Notes: generated from the sequence alone by a model not told the origin. Shown: positions 30,167 to 38,241, counted from the first letter of the stretch. The stretch is 56,467 nucleotides of DNA from Curtobacterium sp. 'Ferrero' (GCF_002412165.1 NZ_NXIA01000019.1:1-56467), one strand, 5' to 3'. Made by a program: numbers and translations.

Positions 30167-32260
30167 TCAGGCGCGACGGAGGCGTCGCGCCAGGAGGGTG
30201 CTGCCGCCCGCGGCGAGCAGGAGCCCCGCGAGGACGATCAGCGGCAGGAACTCGGCGCCGGTGTAGGCGAGGGAGCCACCGGCGGCGTTCACACCGGTCC
30301 CGGTGCCGACCGTGCCGGCGTCGCCGTTGCCGGCTCCGCCACCGGCGCCACCGCCGTTGCCGTCACCCGGGGTGCCGTCGCCCGGGGTGCCCGGGCCCGT
30401 GGTGAGCGGGTCGGTCGGGTCGACCGGGGCCGCGACGACCGCGAAGGTGACGGAGTCCGGTTCGCTGGTCAGCCCGCCGATCGTCTCGACCGCGACGGCT
30501 TCGTGGTCCCCGACGGCGACGTCCGGGAACGTGACGGTCCAGGTGCCGTCGTCGCCCGTGGTCGTCGTCTGCGCCCCGGCGTCGTCACCGTCGAGCGTGA
30601 CGGTCACGTCCGAACCCGGTTCCGCCGTGCCGGACACCGGGGTGTCGGTGGTGTCGTCGGCCGCCGGGACGGTGGTGCTGCTGCCGTCCTCCGGGTCGGT
30701 GATCACGACGCCGGCGAAGGCGTCGGCCTGCACCGTGGCGGTGGCCAGGTCGACCGTGGCGAGGTCCGCCGCCGGCACGAGCTCGAGCCGGACCGCCCGG
30801 ACCGTGGTGGCCCCGGTGGCGTCGCCGTCCGCGTCGCTGAACGACGGGTCGGTCTGCGAGTTGATCGTGATCGACACGAGCTGGTTGAGCGTGTCGAGCA
30901 GCGGGTCGAGCGCCGTGACGACGCCCTCCAGCGTGTCGACGAGCGCGGTGAGGGTGTCGGCGAGGAAGTCCTCCGGGACGGCGCCGCCGACGACGGTGGT
31001 CAGCGCGGGCAGGAGCGCCGTGTCGACGACGGTCTGGAGTCCGGCCGTGACGCCGAGCGTGTCGAGGGCCGCGAGTGCCCCGGTCCCGGTGATCGTGACG
31101 TCCGGGTCGGTCGTCGAGGTGCCGAGGAGCTGTCCGAGCGTCGTGTCGACGGTGATGTCGAGACCGGCGTCGGCGAGCACGACCGTGGCGTCCGTGCTGA
31201 CGTCCACCGAGACCGTCGCGGCGTCGAGTGCGTCGGTCAGCGCGGTGGTCAGGAGCGCGGGCACCTGGTTCTCCAGGATGTCGGCGATCGACTCCTCGAT
31301 CTGCGCGTTGATCGTGTCGCTCGCGAGCAGGCGCGTGTTCGGCGCGAGGTCGTTGAGCGTGTAGAGGTCGGCGAGGTCGATCGCGACGGTGCCGGTCGAC
31401 AGGTCGATCGTCACCGCTCCGGAGGTCAGCGGAGCCGCGGTCACGGAGGACACCGCCTGCGCGAGGTCGACGTCCGCGGTGACGGTCGCCGTCGTGTCGC
31501 CGACGGCGATGCCCGGGACGACACCCAGCGCGTTCCCGAGCCCGTCGGCGACCGCGCCGGTCAGACCAGCGGTCACCTCGTCGGCACTGAGCGCGGCCTC
31601 GAGCGTGGTGCTCGACGCGTCGAGCGTCGCGTCGAGCTGGCCGACCAGGGCCGCCACGGCGGGGCTCACGACGGAGACGTCCGCGCTCGCCACCTGGTAG
31701 TCGGTCGAGACGTCGGAGCCGGTGAAGGTCCGCGTCGCCTCGGCGCGTGCCGAGAGGGCGCCGAGGTCGACCGAGGCGTCGCTGACGACACCGCCGAGGT
31801 CGAGCCCGTCGATCAGGGGCGTCAGGTCGATGCTCGCTCCGGGCCCGGGCGCTCCGACCTGGACGGCGCCGTCGCCGGTGATCGCCCCGGCGGAGGCCAC
31901 GGCCCCCGTGGTCGACGACGCCGAGTACTGGCCGGCGACACCGACGTCGACCAGGCCGTTCGACCCGAGCAGCTGGACCCCGTTCGTGGCGGTGACGCCC
32001 AGGGTGTCGAGGACGGTCAGGTCGAGCGGGTTCGACCCGCCGTCGTCCGCGCCGGCCGGAGCGGTGGCGGCGTACGACCCGGCGAGCGCCGCGACGGCGT
32101 CGAGGTCGACGGTGCCGCTGCCCGCGAGCAGCCGGCCCTCGGCCTGGGTGACGTCGCCCGCGGCGGCGTTCGCGGGGAGTGCGGCCCCTCCGATGATGAC
32201 CGCGGCGACGGTCGCCGTGGCGCCCGCGCGCAGCGCGAAGCGTGTTGCTGTGGATGGCAT
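30167..32260 (-). CDS. LAYTG-anchored cell-surface protein (choice-of-anchor G type)
   Basis: A 697-residue exported protein. The signal peptide (ALRAGATATVAAVIIGGAALPANAAA) is followed by a long Asp/Thr/Val/Leu-rich region resembling choice-of-anchor G repeats. A bacterial Ig-like module (about 555-615, PVSGTAEPGSDVTVTLDGDD), a Gly/Pro/Thr wall-spanning linker, and a sorting signal complete it: LAYTG (664-668), hydrophobic helix (LPLIVLAGLLLAAGGSTLL) and ARRLRR tail. LAxTG suits class E sortases of high-GC actinobacteria; no sortase gene is in the window. Likely an adhesin or wall-surface filament component. Two hairpins follow, and the leader is highly structured. Confidence 0.88.
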   Translation of the reverse strand: MPSTATRFALRAGATATVAAVIIGGAALPANAAAGDVTQAEGRLLAGSGTVDLDAVAALAGSYAATAPAGADDGGSNPLDLTVLDTLGVTATNGVQLLGSNGLVDVGVAGQYSASSTTGAVASAGAITGDGAVQVGAPGPGASIDLTPLIDGLDLGGVVSDASVDLGALSARAEATRTFTGSDVSTDYQVASADVSVVSPAVAALVGQLDATLDASSTTLEAALSADEVTAGLTGAVADGLGNALGVVPGIAVGDTTATVTADVDLAQAVSSVTAAPLTSGAVTIDLSTGTVAIDLADLYTLNDLAPNTRLLASDTINAQIEESIADILENQVPALLTTALTDALDAATVSVDVSTDATVVLADAGLDITVDTTLGQLLGTSTTDPDVTITGTGALAALDTLGVTAGLQTVVDTALLPALTTVVGGAVPEDFLADTLTALVDTLEGVVTALDPLLDTLNQLVSITINSQTDPSFSDADGDATGATTVRAVRLELVPAADLATVDLATATVQADAFAGVVITDPEDGSSTTVPAADDTTDTPVSGTAEPGSDVTVTLDGDDAGAQTTTTGDDGTWTVTFPDVAVGDHEAVAVETIGGLTSEPDSVTFAVVAAPVDPTDPLTTGPGTPGDGTPGDGNGGGAGGGAGNGDAGTVGTGTGVNAAGGSLAYTGAEFLPLIVLAGLLLAAGGSTLLARRLRRA

Positions 32261-32389
32261 TGTGCCTCTTCCTCCGGCGGATCCCTCCGCCGCTGATCCC
32301 TCCCCGGATGGTTGGTCCGGGGATCCGACGAGACCGCTGGTGAGGCGGTCCCGGAGTCACGTGTGCGCGTCGAGCTGCGCGCGGACGGG

Positions 32390-32485
32390 CTATCCGGAGC
32401 GATCACCCCCGGCAGCGAGAGGCCGGGCACCGGCGCACGCACGAGGGCGCACGGTGTACGCGATCGTCGTGTCGCAGTGGTGCAT
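32390..32485 (-). CDS. Putative 31-residue leader ORF
   Basis: ATG at 32485 preceded by AGGGGGATCAGG. The peptide begins MHHCDTTIAY and contains a second Cys at residue 17. It lies in the leader of the surface protein, 129 nt before that start. It could be a leader peptide controlling downstream expression, or chance; codon evidence is too short to decide. Confidence 0.25.
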   Translation of the reverse strand: MHHCDTTIAYTVRPRACAGARPLAAGGDRSG

Positions 32486-32647
32486 CCTGATCCCCCTCGG
32501 GTCCGCACGACACCCCTGTCGTGCTGAGGACGAGCGGTTGGTGAGGCCGCTTCCTGAACAACCTACAAGGCGACCGCCGTGCACTGGCGATACCCCCCTT
32601 CGGGGGGCCGCGCAGAACCGGCGGAGGGGAGCGCGGTGTCCACAGGG

Positions 32648-32691
32648 CGGTCGGGAGGCGCGGGGCGGCGCCGCCACGCGCCTCCCGTCCG
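32648..32691. repeat. Palindromic element, copy D
   Basis: Arms 32648-32668 and 32671-32691 (21 bases, two mismatches) with a 2-nt centre. It lies 13 nt past the stop of the membrane-protein gene at 32705-33373 and probably terminates it. Confidence 0.75.
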
Positions 32692-32704
32692 GAGCGCTGT
32701 CCCG

Positions 32705-33373
32705 TCAGCGCAACGGCGGCAGGGTGACCACCGAGACGCCGACCGCAGCGGCGACGTCGCGCACCCGCTGGTGGAGTTCGTCGCCGTGCAGGTGCTTCGG
32801 GAACCCGAACACGACCCGGTAGGCCGGGATGTCGTACCAGACCGGTGCCTGCTGCGCGCCGGCGAGCACGCGGATGGCGTCGACCCGGCCGGAGGCGAAC
32901 CGTCCGACCGCCTTGGCGTCACCGCTCGCGACGGACACGACGACCTCGCGCGGGATGCCGAGGAGGAGCGTCGGGGTGGATCCGCCGCTGTACAGGCCGA
33001 TGCCCTGCCCGTCCGCGACGAGGGTCCCGTAGCCGCGTCGGGGGACGGCGGTGCGGGGCAGCCCGAGCGCGCCCGCGACCCAGTCGACCTGCGTGCCGAG
33101 GTCCTTTCCCAGTCGGACGGGCACCAGGAGCGCGCCGGGGTGCTGCGTCGCGAGCGCGGCCTCACGTCGGCGGCTGTGGGCGTGCTGGGCGAGGTTCACC
33201 GCCTCGACGATCGCGAAGCCGAGCGCGGCGAAGCCGATGAGGCTGAGCACGATGCCGCCGGTCGACATGCCCTCCTCGTGCTCGCGGTAGGCCAGGAGAC
33301 CGAAGCGCAGGACGAGGTAGGCGGCGAGGACGATCAGGCCGATCGTGCCCCCGCGGCGACGGTTGTTCCCCAT
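32705..33373 (-). CDS. Membrane protein of unknown function, two N-terminal helices
   Basis: A 222-residue protein starting with an Arg-rich lead (MGNNRRRGG), then two membrane helices (TIGLIVLAAYLVLRFGLLAY and GGIVLSLIGFAALGFAIVEAVNLA). A soluble cytosolic domain of about 155 residues follows, with alternating beta-type segments (ALLVPVRLGKDL, GTLVADGQGIGLYSGG, YRVVFGFPKHLHG). I do not recognise the family. It stands alone; palindrome copy D is immediately downstream. The TetR gene lies behind it on the same strand but 78 nt away. Confidence 0.8.
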   Translation of the reverse strand: MGNNRRRGGTIGLIVLAAYLVLRFGLLAYREHEEGMSTGGIVLSLIGFAALGFAIVEAVNLAQHAHSRRREAALATQHPGALLVPVRLGKDLGTQVDWVAGALGLPRTAVPRRGYGTLVADGQGIGLYSGGSTPTLLLGIPREVVVSVASGDAKAVGRFASGRVDAIRVLAGAQQAPVWYDIPAYRVVFGFPKHLHGDELHQRVRDVAAAVGVSVVTLPPLR

Positions 33374-33451
33374 GGCGGCAGCCTAGGGCGTGGGTCGCCG
33401 GGGCCGCGGGATGCTGCACGGTCCCTCAGCGACGCGCGACCGGTGTCGGCG

Positions 33452-34021
33452 TCAGGACCGGACGCGGAGCCCGTCGAGCAGCAGCCGCACCATCGGGCTC
33501 GGCGATCCGTCGGTGGACGGTGCACGGTGGCTGAGGTCCCCGATCGCCTGCAGGAGCTCGATCTCGTCGACGCCGTCCCGGACGACCCCGGCCGCCGCCG
33601 CGTCGTCGAGGAGCCGCCGGAGCACGTGGCCGAGCCGGTCCGTGAAGTACGCCGGCAGCGGCGCGAACGCAGGGTCGCCCGAGTGCAGGGCGGCCGACAG
33701 CCCCTGCTTGGTCGAGACGAACCGGGTGAACCGCGTGACCCACCGGTCGAGTGCCTCGCCGGGCGGGAACGCGGCGGACAGTCGGTCGGCCTCCGCCGCG
33801 GTGTCGTCGATCTCCGACGTGAAGACCGCGGCGACGAGGTCGGCGCGCTGCGGGAAGTGGCGGTACAGGGTGGCCACGCCGACACCGGCCTCGGCGGCGA
33901 CCTCGCGGACCGGGGCGTCGACCCCGGACCGCGCGAAGACGGTCCGCGCCGCGGTGAGGATCGCGTCGGTGTTCTGCTCGGCGTCGGCGCGGCGGCGGCG
34001 GGGTGCGGCGGCATTCGGCAT
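33452..34021 (-). CDS. TetR-family repressor, divergent from aldo/keto reductase
   Basis: A 189-residue TetR regulator. DNA-binding domain: NTDAILTAARTVFARSGVDAPVREVAAEAGVGVATLYRHFPQRADL (about residues 17-62). The C-terminal domain (FTSEIDDTAAEADRLSAAFPPGEALDRWVTRF) is of the type often controlling reductases and oxidative or toxicant responses. The ATG at 34021 follows AAGGGGG. Its gene and the reductase share a 92-nt divergent control region with two near-identical 15-bp dyads, making autoregulation and control of the reductase very likely. Confidence 0.92.
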   Translation of the reverse strand: MPNAAAPRRRRADAEQNTDAILTAARTVFARSGVDAPVREVAAEAGVGVATLYRHFPQRADLVAAVFTSEIDDTAAEADRLSAAFPPGEALDRWVTRFTRFVSTKQGLSAALHSGDPAFAPLPAYFTDRLGHVLRRLLDDAAAAGVVRDGVDEIELLQAIGDLSHRAPSTDGSPSPMVRLLLDGLRVRS

Positions 34022-34032
34022 GGAGAACCCCC

Positions 34033-34062
34033 TTGCGCAAACGGAACATTGTTCCGTATCGT
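34033..34062 (+). promoter_or_regulatory. Predicted promoter of the divergent aldo/keto reductase
   Basis: TTGCGC (34033-34038), 18-nt spacer, TATCGT (34057-34062). Operator 1 occupies the spacer exactly and operator 2 lies just after the predicted start site. Confidence 0.5.
34042..34056. promoter_or_regulatory. TetR operator 1
   Basis: CGGAACATTGTTCCG, a perfect 7-bp inverted repeat with a single central base (17 bp if the flanking A/T is counted). It pairs with operator 2 at 34075-34089; the start-to-start distance is 33 bp. Confidence 0.75.
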
Positions 34063-34074
34063 CTCGGTCAGTAG

Positions 34075-34089
34075 CGGAACAACGTTCCG
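34075..34089. promoter_or_regulatory. TetR operator 2
   Basis: CGGAACAACGTTCCG, differing from operator 1 at only two central positions. Located between the predicted start site and the reductase ribosome site. Confidence 0.75.
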
Positions 34090-34113
34090 GAAACAAGCCT
34101 ACAGGAGGCCCTC

Positions 34114-35136
34114 ATGCAGTACCGCACCCTCGGCCGGACCGGCATCAAGGTCACGCCGTACGCCCTCGGCGCCATGATGCTCGGCTCGTTCGGCAACCCC
34201 GACCGGAAGGAAGGGATCCGGATCATCCACCGCGCGCTGGACGCCGGCATCAACTTCGTCGACACCGCCGACCGGTACGGCGACTCGGAGGAGGTCGTCG
34301 GGGAAGCGCTCGCGGGCCGGCGCGACCAGGTCGTCCTCGCGACGAAGTTCCACGGGCCGGTCGACGACGACGTGAACCACCGAGGAGCCTCGCGGCGGTG
34401 GATCGTCGAGGCGGTCGAGCGGTCGCTCCGGAACCTCCGCACGGACCACATCGACCTCTACCAGCTGCACCGGCCCGACCCCGACACGGACATCGACGAA
34501 ACGCTCTCCGCACTCACCGACCTCGTCCGGCAGGGCAAGGTCCGCGCGATCGGCAGCTCGTCGATGCGCGGCTCGGAGATCGTCGAGGCGCAGTGGGTGT
34601 CCGACCGCCGGGGCTTCGAGCGGTTCCGGACCGAGCAGCCGAACTACTCGATCCTCGACCGGGAGATCGAACGGGAGATCCTCCCCGTCACGCAGCGGTA
34701 CGGGATGGGGACCCTCGTCTACAGCCCGCTCGCCGGGGGAACCCTCACCGGGCGGTACCGCGCGGGAGCGGCGAACGACGAGTTCCGGGCCGGCACCGGC
34801 ATGCGGCACTTCCGCGACGCACGCCGGCTCGCCGCGACCGAGCAGCTCATCGCCCTCGCGGACGAGACGGGGATCCGGCTGACGCACCTCGCGATGGCGT
34901 TCACGATCGCACACCCGGGGGTGACCTCGGCGATCGCGGGACCGCGGACGATGGAGCAGCTCGAGGACACGCTCGCCGGGGTCGACGTCCGTCTCGACGA
35001 CGACGTGCTCGACCGGATCGACGCGATCGTGCCGCCGGGCGAGAGCGTCGGCGCGATGGACATGGTGTACCGCGGGCCGGAGGTCGGGGATCCTGCGATG
35101 CGCCGCCGACCCGTGGGTGAACGGGCGGCGGCCTGA
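34114..35136 (+). CDS. Aldo/keto reductase, TetR-controlled
   Basis: A 340-residue NADPH-dependent aldo/keto reductase. Tetrad: Asp and Tyr (FVDTADRYGDSEEVVG), Lys (LATKFHG) and His (LYQLHRPDPDTD). The cofactor region TSAIAGPRTMEQLEDTLAGVDV is conserved. The ATG follows an ideal AGGAGG. The C-terminal 25 residues (PEVGDPAMRRRPVGERAAA) go beyond the barrel and are Arg-rich. Control by the divergent TetR suggests induction by a reactive carbonyl or xenobiotic; that is inference. Its stop is 24 nt before the 3' end of tRNA-Arg on the opposite strand. Confidence 0.92.
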   Translation: MQYRTLGRTGIKVTPYALGAMMLGSFGNPDRKEGIRIIHRALDAGINFVDTADRYGDSEEVVGEALAGRRDQVVLATKFHGPVDDDVNHRGASRRWIVEAVERSLRNLRTDHIDLYQLHRPDPDTDIDETLSALTDLVRQGKVRAIGSSSMRGSEIVEAQWVSDRRGFERFRTEQPNYSILDREIEREILPVTQRYGMGTLVYSPLAGGTLTGRYRAGAANDEFRAGTGMRHFRDARRLAATEQLIALADETGIRLTHLAMAFTIAHPGVTSAIAGPRTMEQLEDTLAGVDVRLDDDVLDRIDAIVPPGESVGAMDMVYRGPEVGDPAMRRRPVGERAAA

Positions 35137-35160
35137 CGCTGACCCTGACACTGGTGCTGG

Positions 35161-35235
35161 TGGTGCCCCTGGAGGGACTCGAACCCCCAACCGTTTCCTT
35201 AGGACGGAACTGCTCTTCCATTGAGCTACAGAGGC
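35161..35235 (-). tRNA. tRNA-Arg (anticodon CCU)
   Basis: Minus-strand cloverleaf: acceptor GCCTCTG pairs with CAGGGGC; D-stem GCTC/GAGC; anticodon loop GTCCTAA with anticodon CCT; T-stem with GGTTCGAGTC loop. The terminal CCA is encoded (35161-35163). Reads AGG, a rare codon in such a GC-rich genome. The anticodon stem has one apparent mismatch at its outer pair. Confidence 0.93.
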
Positions 35236-35300
35236 TGGCGCCACCACTCTAGCGGCAGCGAGCACGAGGACGTTCCGACCCATCGCACGCGCAGTAGGAA

Positions 35301-35390
35301 GCCGGATCGCTCGTGGTCAGCCGGAAGTTCCGACCTCCTACGAGCGATTCCGCCAACCACGAGCGATCCGGCCGACCACGAGCGATCCGG
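35301..35390. repeat. 19-bp tandem repeat (3 copies) with an inverted fourth
   Basis: Direct units of 19 bp start near 35337, 35356 and 35375, sharing the core ACGAGCGATYCCG. An inverted copy GCCGGATCGCTCGTGGTC lies at 35301-35318, so the inverted copy can fold with any of the others. It lies between tRNA-Arg and the HNH gene, next to palindrome copy E. Confidence 0.8.
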
Positions 35391-35404
35391 TCACCGAGCG
35401 CGGG

Positions 35405-35450
35405 GCGGACGGGAGGCGCGGTGCCGGGCCGCACCGCGCCTCCCGTCCGC
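35405..35450. repeat. Palindromic element, copy E
   Basis: Perfect 20-bp arms (35405-35424, 35431-35450) with loop CGGGCC. It lies 24 nt past the stop of the HNH endonuclease gene and is the probable terminator. Confidence 0.88.
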
Positions 35451-35473
35451 TGCTGCGCCAGCGGCACCGGCCG

Positions 35474-35968
35474 CTACGCGGCCACGAGGAACTCGTCCCA
35501 GTCCGCCTGCGGCCGCTCGATCCCCCGGACGACCCAGGCGGCACCGTGGGGCGCCTTCGGGCGGAAGCGGAGCCGCCAGCCCATCTCCTGCGGCGTCCGG
35601 TCGCCCTTCGTGTTGTTGCAGGCGAGGCAACAGGCGACGAGGTTCTCCCACGAGTCCTCACCGCCGCGGGAGCGGGGCTGCACGTGGTCGATCGTGGTGG
35701 CGTGCCGGTCGCAGTAGGCACAGCGGTTCCCGTCACGGCGGAGCACCCCGCGACGGGACACCGGCACGAGTCTCGAGTGCGGGATGCGCACGTACCGGGT
35801 CAGGATGATGACGGACGGACGGTCGTAGCTCGACGTCGACCCGGTGACCGGGTGGTCGAGGTCGGCGGCGACGATGGCGGCCTTCTGGTTCATGACCAGC
35901 ACGAGGGCCCGTCGGAACGAGATCACCGCGAGGGGCTCGTAACCGGCGTTGAGGACGAGAGTGCGCAT
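35474..35968 (-). CDS. HNH endonuclease family protein
   Basis: A 164-residue protein with a C-terminal HNH nuclease fold: Cys-Ala-Tyr-Cys (RCAYCDRHATTIDH, with the catalytic His in IDHVQPRSRGG), then ENLVACCLACNNTKGDR, which carries the second Cys pair, the Asn and Lys. The N-terminal half (MRTLVLNAGYEPLAVISFRRALVLVMNQKA) is conserved in a widespread actinobacterial group of unknown biological role. The ATG follows GGAAGGGAAC. No restriction methylase or toxin partner is adjacent, so it is probably a housekeeping HNH protein rather than a defence nuclease. Confidence 0.92.
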   Translation of the reverse strand: MRTLVLNAGYEPLAVISFRRALVLVMNQKAAIVAADLDHPVTGSTSSYDRPSVIILTRYVRIPHSRLVPVSRRGVLRRDGNRCAYCDRHATTIDHVQPRSRGGEDSWENLVACCLACNNTKGDRTPQEMGWRLRFRPKAPHGAAWVVRGIERPQADWDEFLVAA

Positions 35969-36343
35969 GGGTTCCCTTCCGACGTGCCTGGACGGCTTCC
36001 AGGCGGTGCGGGCGCATCGGTCCACGACGTCGCGCAGGTGACCACCGCTCGCGCGAACGTCCCCGGAACCACGAAGAGCACCACCCGGATGGGCAGTGCT
36101 CTCGTCATGACGGGGCGTGCTCGTGCACGCACGCGGTGGTCGTCCATATGTCGACGTGCGCGCGCCGACCCGTGGTGCGGGTCGTGCGGAACGCTGACAT
36201 GTGGACTCCCTGCTCGCAGCCGAAGGGCCGGTGCAGCGCCAGGATACGTCGGAAACCGGCCCGACACGAGGGTGAACGGACCGGTTCCGGCGATGTTCAC
36301 GGGATCGACGCCCGTGTGACGCCCTGAACGGGCGCCGAGCGGC
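35969..36343. other. 375-nt intergenic region, HNH leader side
   Basis: Lies between the NlpC/P60 peptidase end and the HNH start, both on the minus strand. Hairpins seen: 36075-36102 (7-bp stem, AGAGCAC/GTGCTCT) and a weaker one at 36115-36134. A short stem (CGCCC/GGGCG) lies just past the peptidase stop. No credible ORF was found; presumably it carries the HNH promoter and the peptidase terminator. Confidence 0.4.
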
Positions 36344-37384
36344 TCAGATGCCGAAGCGGACGATGTGGTAGTCGCTCGTCCAGATCGGGCGGATCGAGAC
36401 GGAGCCACCGGGCTTCGGGGCGTCCATGATCATGCCGTTGCCCATGTAGAAGCCGTCGTGCGCCTCGTTGTTGAAGATCACGACGTCGCCGGGCTGTGCC
36501 TGGGACAGCGGGATGGTGGTGCCGGCCTGGTCCTGCAGCGGCACCGAGTGCGCGAGGTTGATGCCGTACTGGGCGTACACGAACATCACGTAGCCCGAGC
36601 AGTCGAAGCCGGACGGGTCCGCGCCGCCGAAGACGTAGGGCGTGCCGATGTACTGCTTCGCGGTCGCGACGACGGCCGGGAGCGAGAACGGCGTGTTCGC
36701 GGCGGTCGAGCTCGCGACGTAGTCGGCAGCGGAGGGGCCCGAGTAGGACGCGTACTGCGATGCCGTCGCGGCGCGGGCGGCCTGGGTGGCGGCGGCCTGC
36801 TCGGCTTCCTTCGCGGCGGCCTCCTTCGCCGCCTGCGCTGCCGCCTTCTGCGCGGCCTGGGCGTCGAGCGTCGACTGGGCGGTCGCGCCGTAGCCGTCGC
36901 GGCTCGTGCCGGCGAGCGCCACGGCGTCGGAGACGGAGAAGTTCTGCTCCTGGGAGGCGCGGAGCTGGCGCTGGGCGTCGGCTGCGGCGGTGGCCGAGGG
37001 CTGGGTCGACGCGAAGGCCGCCGGGACCGCCATGGTGCCGAACATGCCGGCGGCGACGGTCAGCACCAGCGGAGCCAGGAGCCGACGCTTGCGGGCCGAC
37101 GAGCTGGCCTTTGCACGCTCGGCACGCTCCGCCGCCTGGGCAGCGCGTCGGCCACCGGCGAGCGGCGCGGTCTTGACCGACTGCGGGGCAGCGGTGCGGA
37201 GGGAACGTCGGGTCGCGATCGCGTCGGTGGTGGTCGACTTCGCGGTGTTCGTCGGGTTCGCGGTCTGGTCGTCCGCGGCGGAACCGTTCAGCGTCAAGGG
37301 TGGGATCTCCGGCGCCTCGTCACCACCGCCCGGTCCCCCGCCAGGTGCAGGAGGTCGAGCCGTGGAACCCCATCCGTTCGTCAT
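36344..37384 (-). CDS. NlpC/P60 (C40) peptidoglycan peptidase, membrane-anchored
   Basis: A 346-residue exported cell-wall hydrolase. A cytoplasmic lead of about 100 residues (Pro/Gly/Asp then Arg/Ala-rich) precedes one hydrophobic segment (LLAPLVLTVAAGMFGTMAVPAAFA, about 102-125). An Ala/Lys/Glu coiled segment (165-210) and a C-terminal NlpC/P60 domain follow. The catalytic Cys is 262 (FDCSGYV), His is 309 (AHDGFYMGNG), and the third polar residue is not obvious in MDAPKPG. It likely cleaves stem-peptide bonds during growth or division. A hairpin (7-bp stem GGCAGGA/TCCTGCC) sits in the leader just before the start. Confidence 0.92.
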   Translation of the reverse strand: MTNGWGSTARPPAPGGGPGGGDEAPEIPPLTLNGSAADDQTANPTNTAKSTTTDAIATRRSLRTAAPQSVKTAPLAGGRRAAQAAERAERAKASSSARKRRLLAPLVLTVAAGMFGTMAVPAAFASTQPSATAAADAQRQLRASQEQNFSVSDAVALAGTSRDGYGATAQSTLDAQAAQKAAAQAAKEAAAKEAEQAAATQAARAATASQYASYSGPSAADYVASSTAANTPFSLPAVVATAKQYIGTPYVFGGADPSGFDCSGYVMFVYAQYGINLAHSVPLQDQAGTTIPLSQAQPGDVVIFNNEAHDGFYMGNGMIMDAPKPGGSVSIRPIWTSDYHIVRFGI

Positions 37385-37539
37385 CGTTTCCGATCGAGGC
37401 AGGAGACGGGTTCGAGACGTCCTGCCACGGGTCCTCGGGTTCGGTGTCGGCCCGGGGACTCGTCGAGTGTACGTGTCCGTCGTTACCTTGTCGAGATGAA
37501 ACGGCCCGTTCGTAACGAAACGGTAAAGGAGCGGGCCGG

Positions 37540-38241
37540 TCAGCCCGCGGCGCGCTCGATGTACACGTGCTGCGCGACCTCGGTCGGGAGTTCGATCCCG
37601 GCGTCCTCGCCGTCGACCCGGACGGCCACGTAGGCGCCGGCGCGCTGCACCCGCGCGAGCCGACCCGGCATCACGCCGGCGGTCCGCAGCTGGTGGAGGA
37701 GCTCGGGCTCGAACTGCACCGGTTCCCCGAGGCGGCGGATCGTGCCGCTCGCCACGGCGTCGGTGCCCTCGGTGGCGGCGACGATGTTCTCCACGCCGTC
37801 GAGGAACCCCGCCGCCGTCGGCCCGCCGATCTCGGCCAGGCCGGGGATCGGGTTGCCGTACGGCGACTCCGTCGGGTTGCCGAGCATCTCGAGCAGTCGG
37901 ACCTCGACCTGCTCGCTCATCACGTGCTCCCAGCGGCAGGCTTCGTCGTGGACGAACGCCCAGTCGAGTCCGATGACGTCGGAGAGCAGGCGCTCGGCGA
38001 GTCGGTGCTTGCGCATGACGTGGGTCGCCCGGGAGCGCCCCTCCGTCGTGAGCTCGAGGTGGCGGTCGCCGGACACGACGACGAGGCCGTCGCGCTCCAT
38101 CCGGGCGATGGTCTGCGAGACCGTGGGGCCGGAGTGGCCGAGGCGCTCCGAGATGCGGGCGCGCAGCGGGACGATCCCCTCTTCCTCGAGGTCGAGGATC
38201 GTGCGGAGGTACATCTCCGTGGTGTCGACGAGATCGGTCAC
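37540..38241 (-). CDS. DtxR/IdeR-family metal-dependent regulator
   Basis: A 233-residue metal-sensing repressor. N-terminal winged helix: DTTEMYLRTILDLEEEGIVPLRARISERLGHSGPTVSQTIARMERDGLV. The dimerisation domain carries the metal-site motif Cys-Arg-Trp-Glu-His (about 102-106), matching Cys102/Glu105/His106 of IdeR-type proteins, and further ligands in the LLSDVIGLDWAFVHDEACRWEH region. The C-terminal SH3-like domain is present (about 150-230). Predicted to repress iron uptake or storage genes with Fe(II), or manganese genes. No target genes lie adjacent. Confidence 0.92.
   Translation of the reverse strand: MTDLVDTTEMYLRTILDLEEEGIVPLRARISERLGHSGPTVSQTIARMERDGLVVVSGDRHLELTTEGRSRATHVMRKHRLAERLLSDVIGLDWAFVHDEACRWEHVMSEQVEVRLLEMLGNPTESPYGNPIPGLAEIGGPTAAGFLDGVENIVAATEGTDAVASGTIRRLGEPVQFEPELLHQLRTAGVMPGRLARVQRAGAYVAVRVDGEDAGIELPTEVAQHVYIERAAG

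Larger units (their letters stand above)
32261..32704. other. 444-nt leader region with stacked hairpins and palindrome copy D
   Basis: Upstream of the surface protein (minus strand). Within 90 nt of its start codon are three stem-loops: 32275-32292 (7-bp stem, 4-nt loop, abutting the Shine-Dalgarno), 32301-32323 (8-bp stem) and 32332-32350 (6-bp stem). A fourth, 32505-32524, has a perfect 8-bp stem GCACGACA with loop CCCC. A 31-codon ORF with an AGGGGG ribosome site runs 32485 to 32390 on the same strand. The far end holds palindrome copy D. I cannot match the region to a named riboswitch. Confidence 0.55.

Noticed and set aside
37385..37539. ydaO-type c-di-AMP riboswitch upstream of the C40 peptidase
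   Set aside because: Expected from family precedent, but I could not trace the conserved ydaO segments; only a single simple hairpin was visible.
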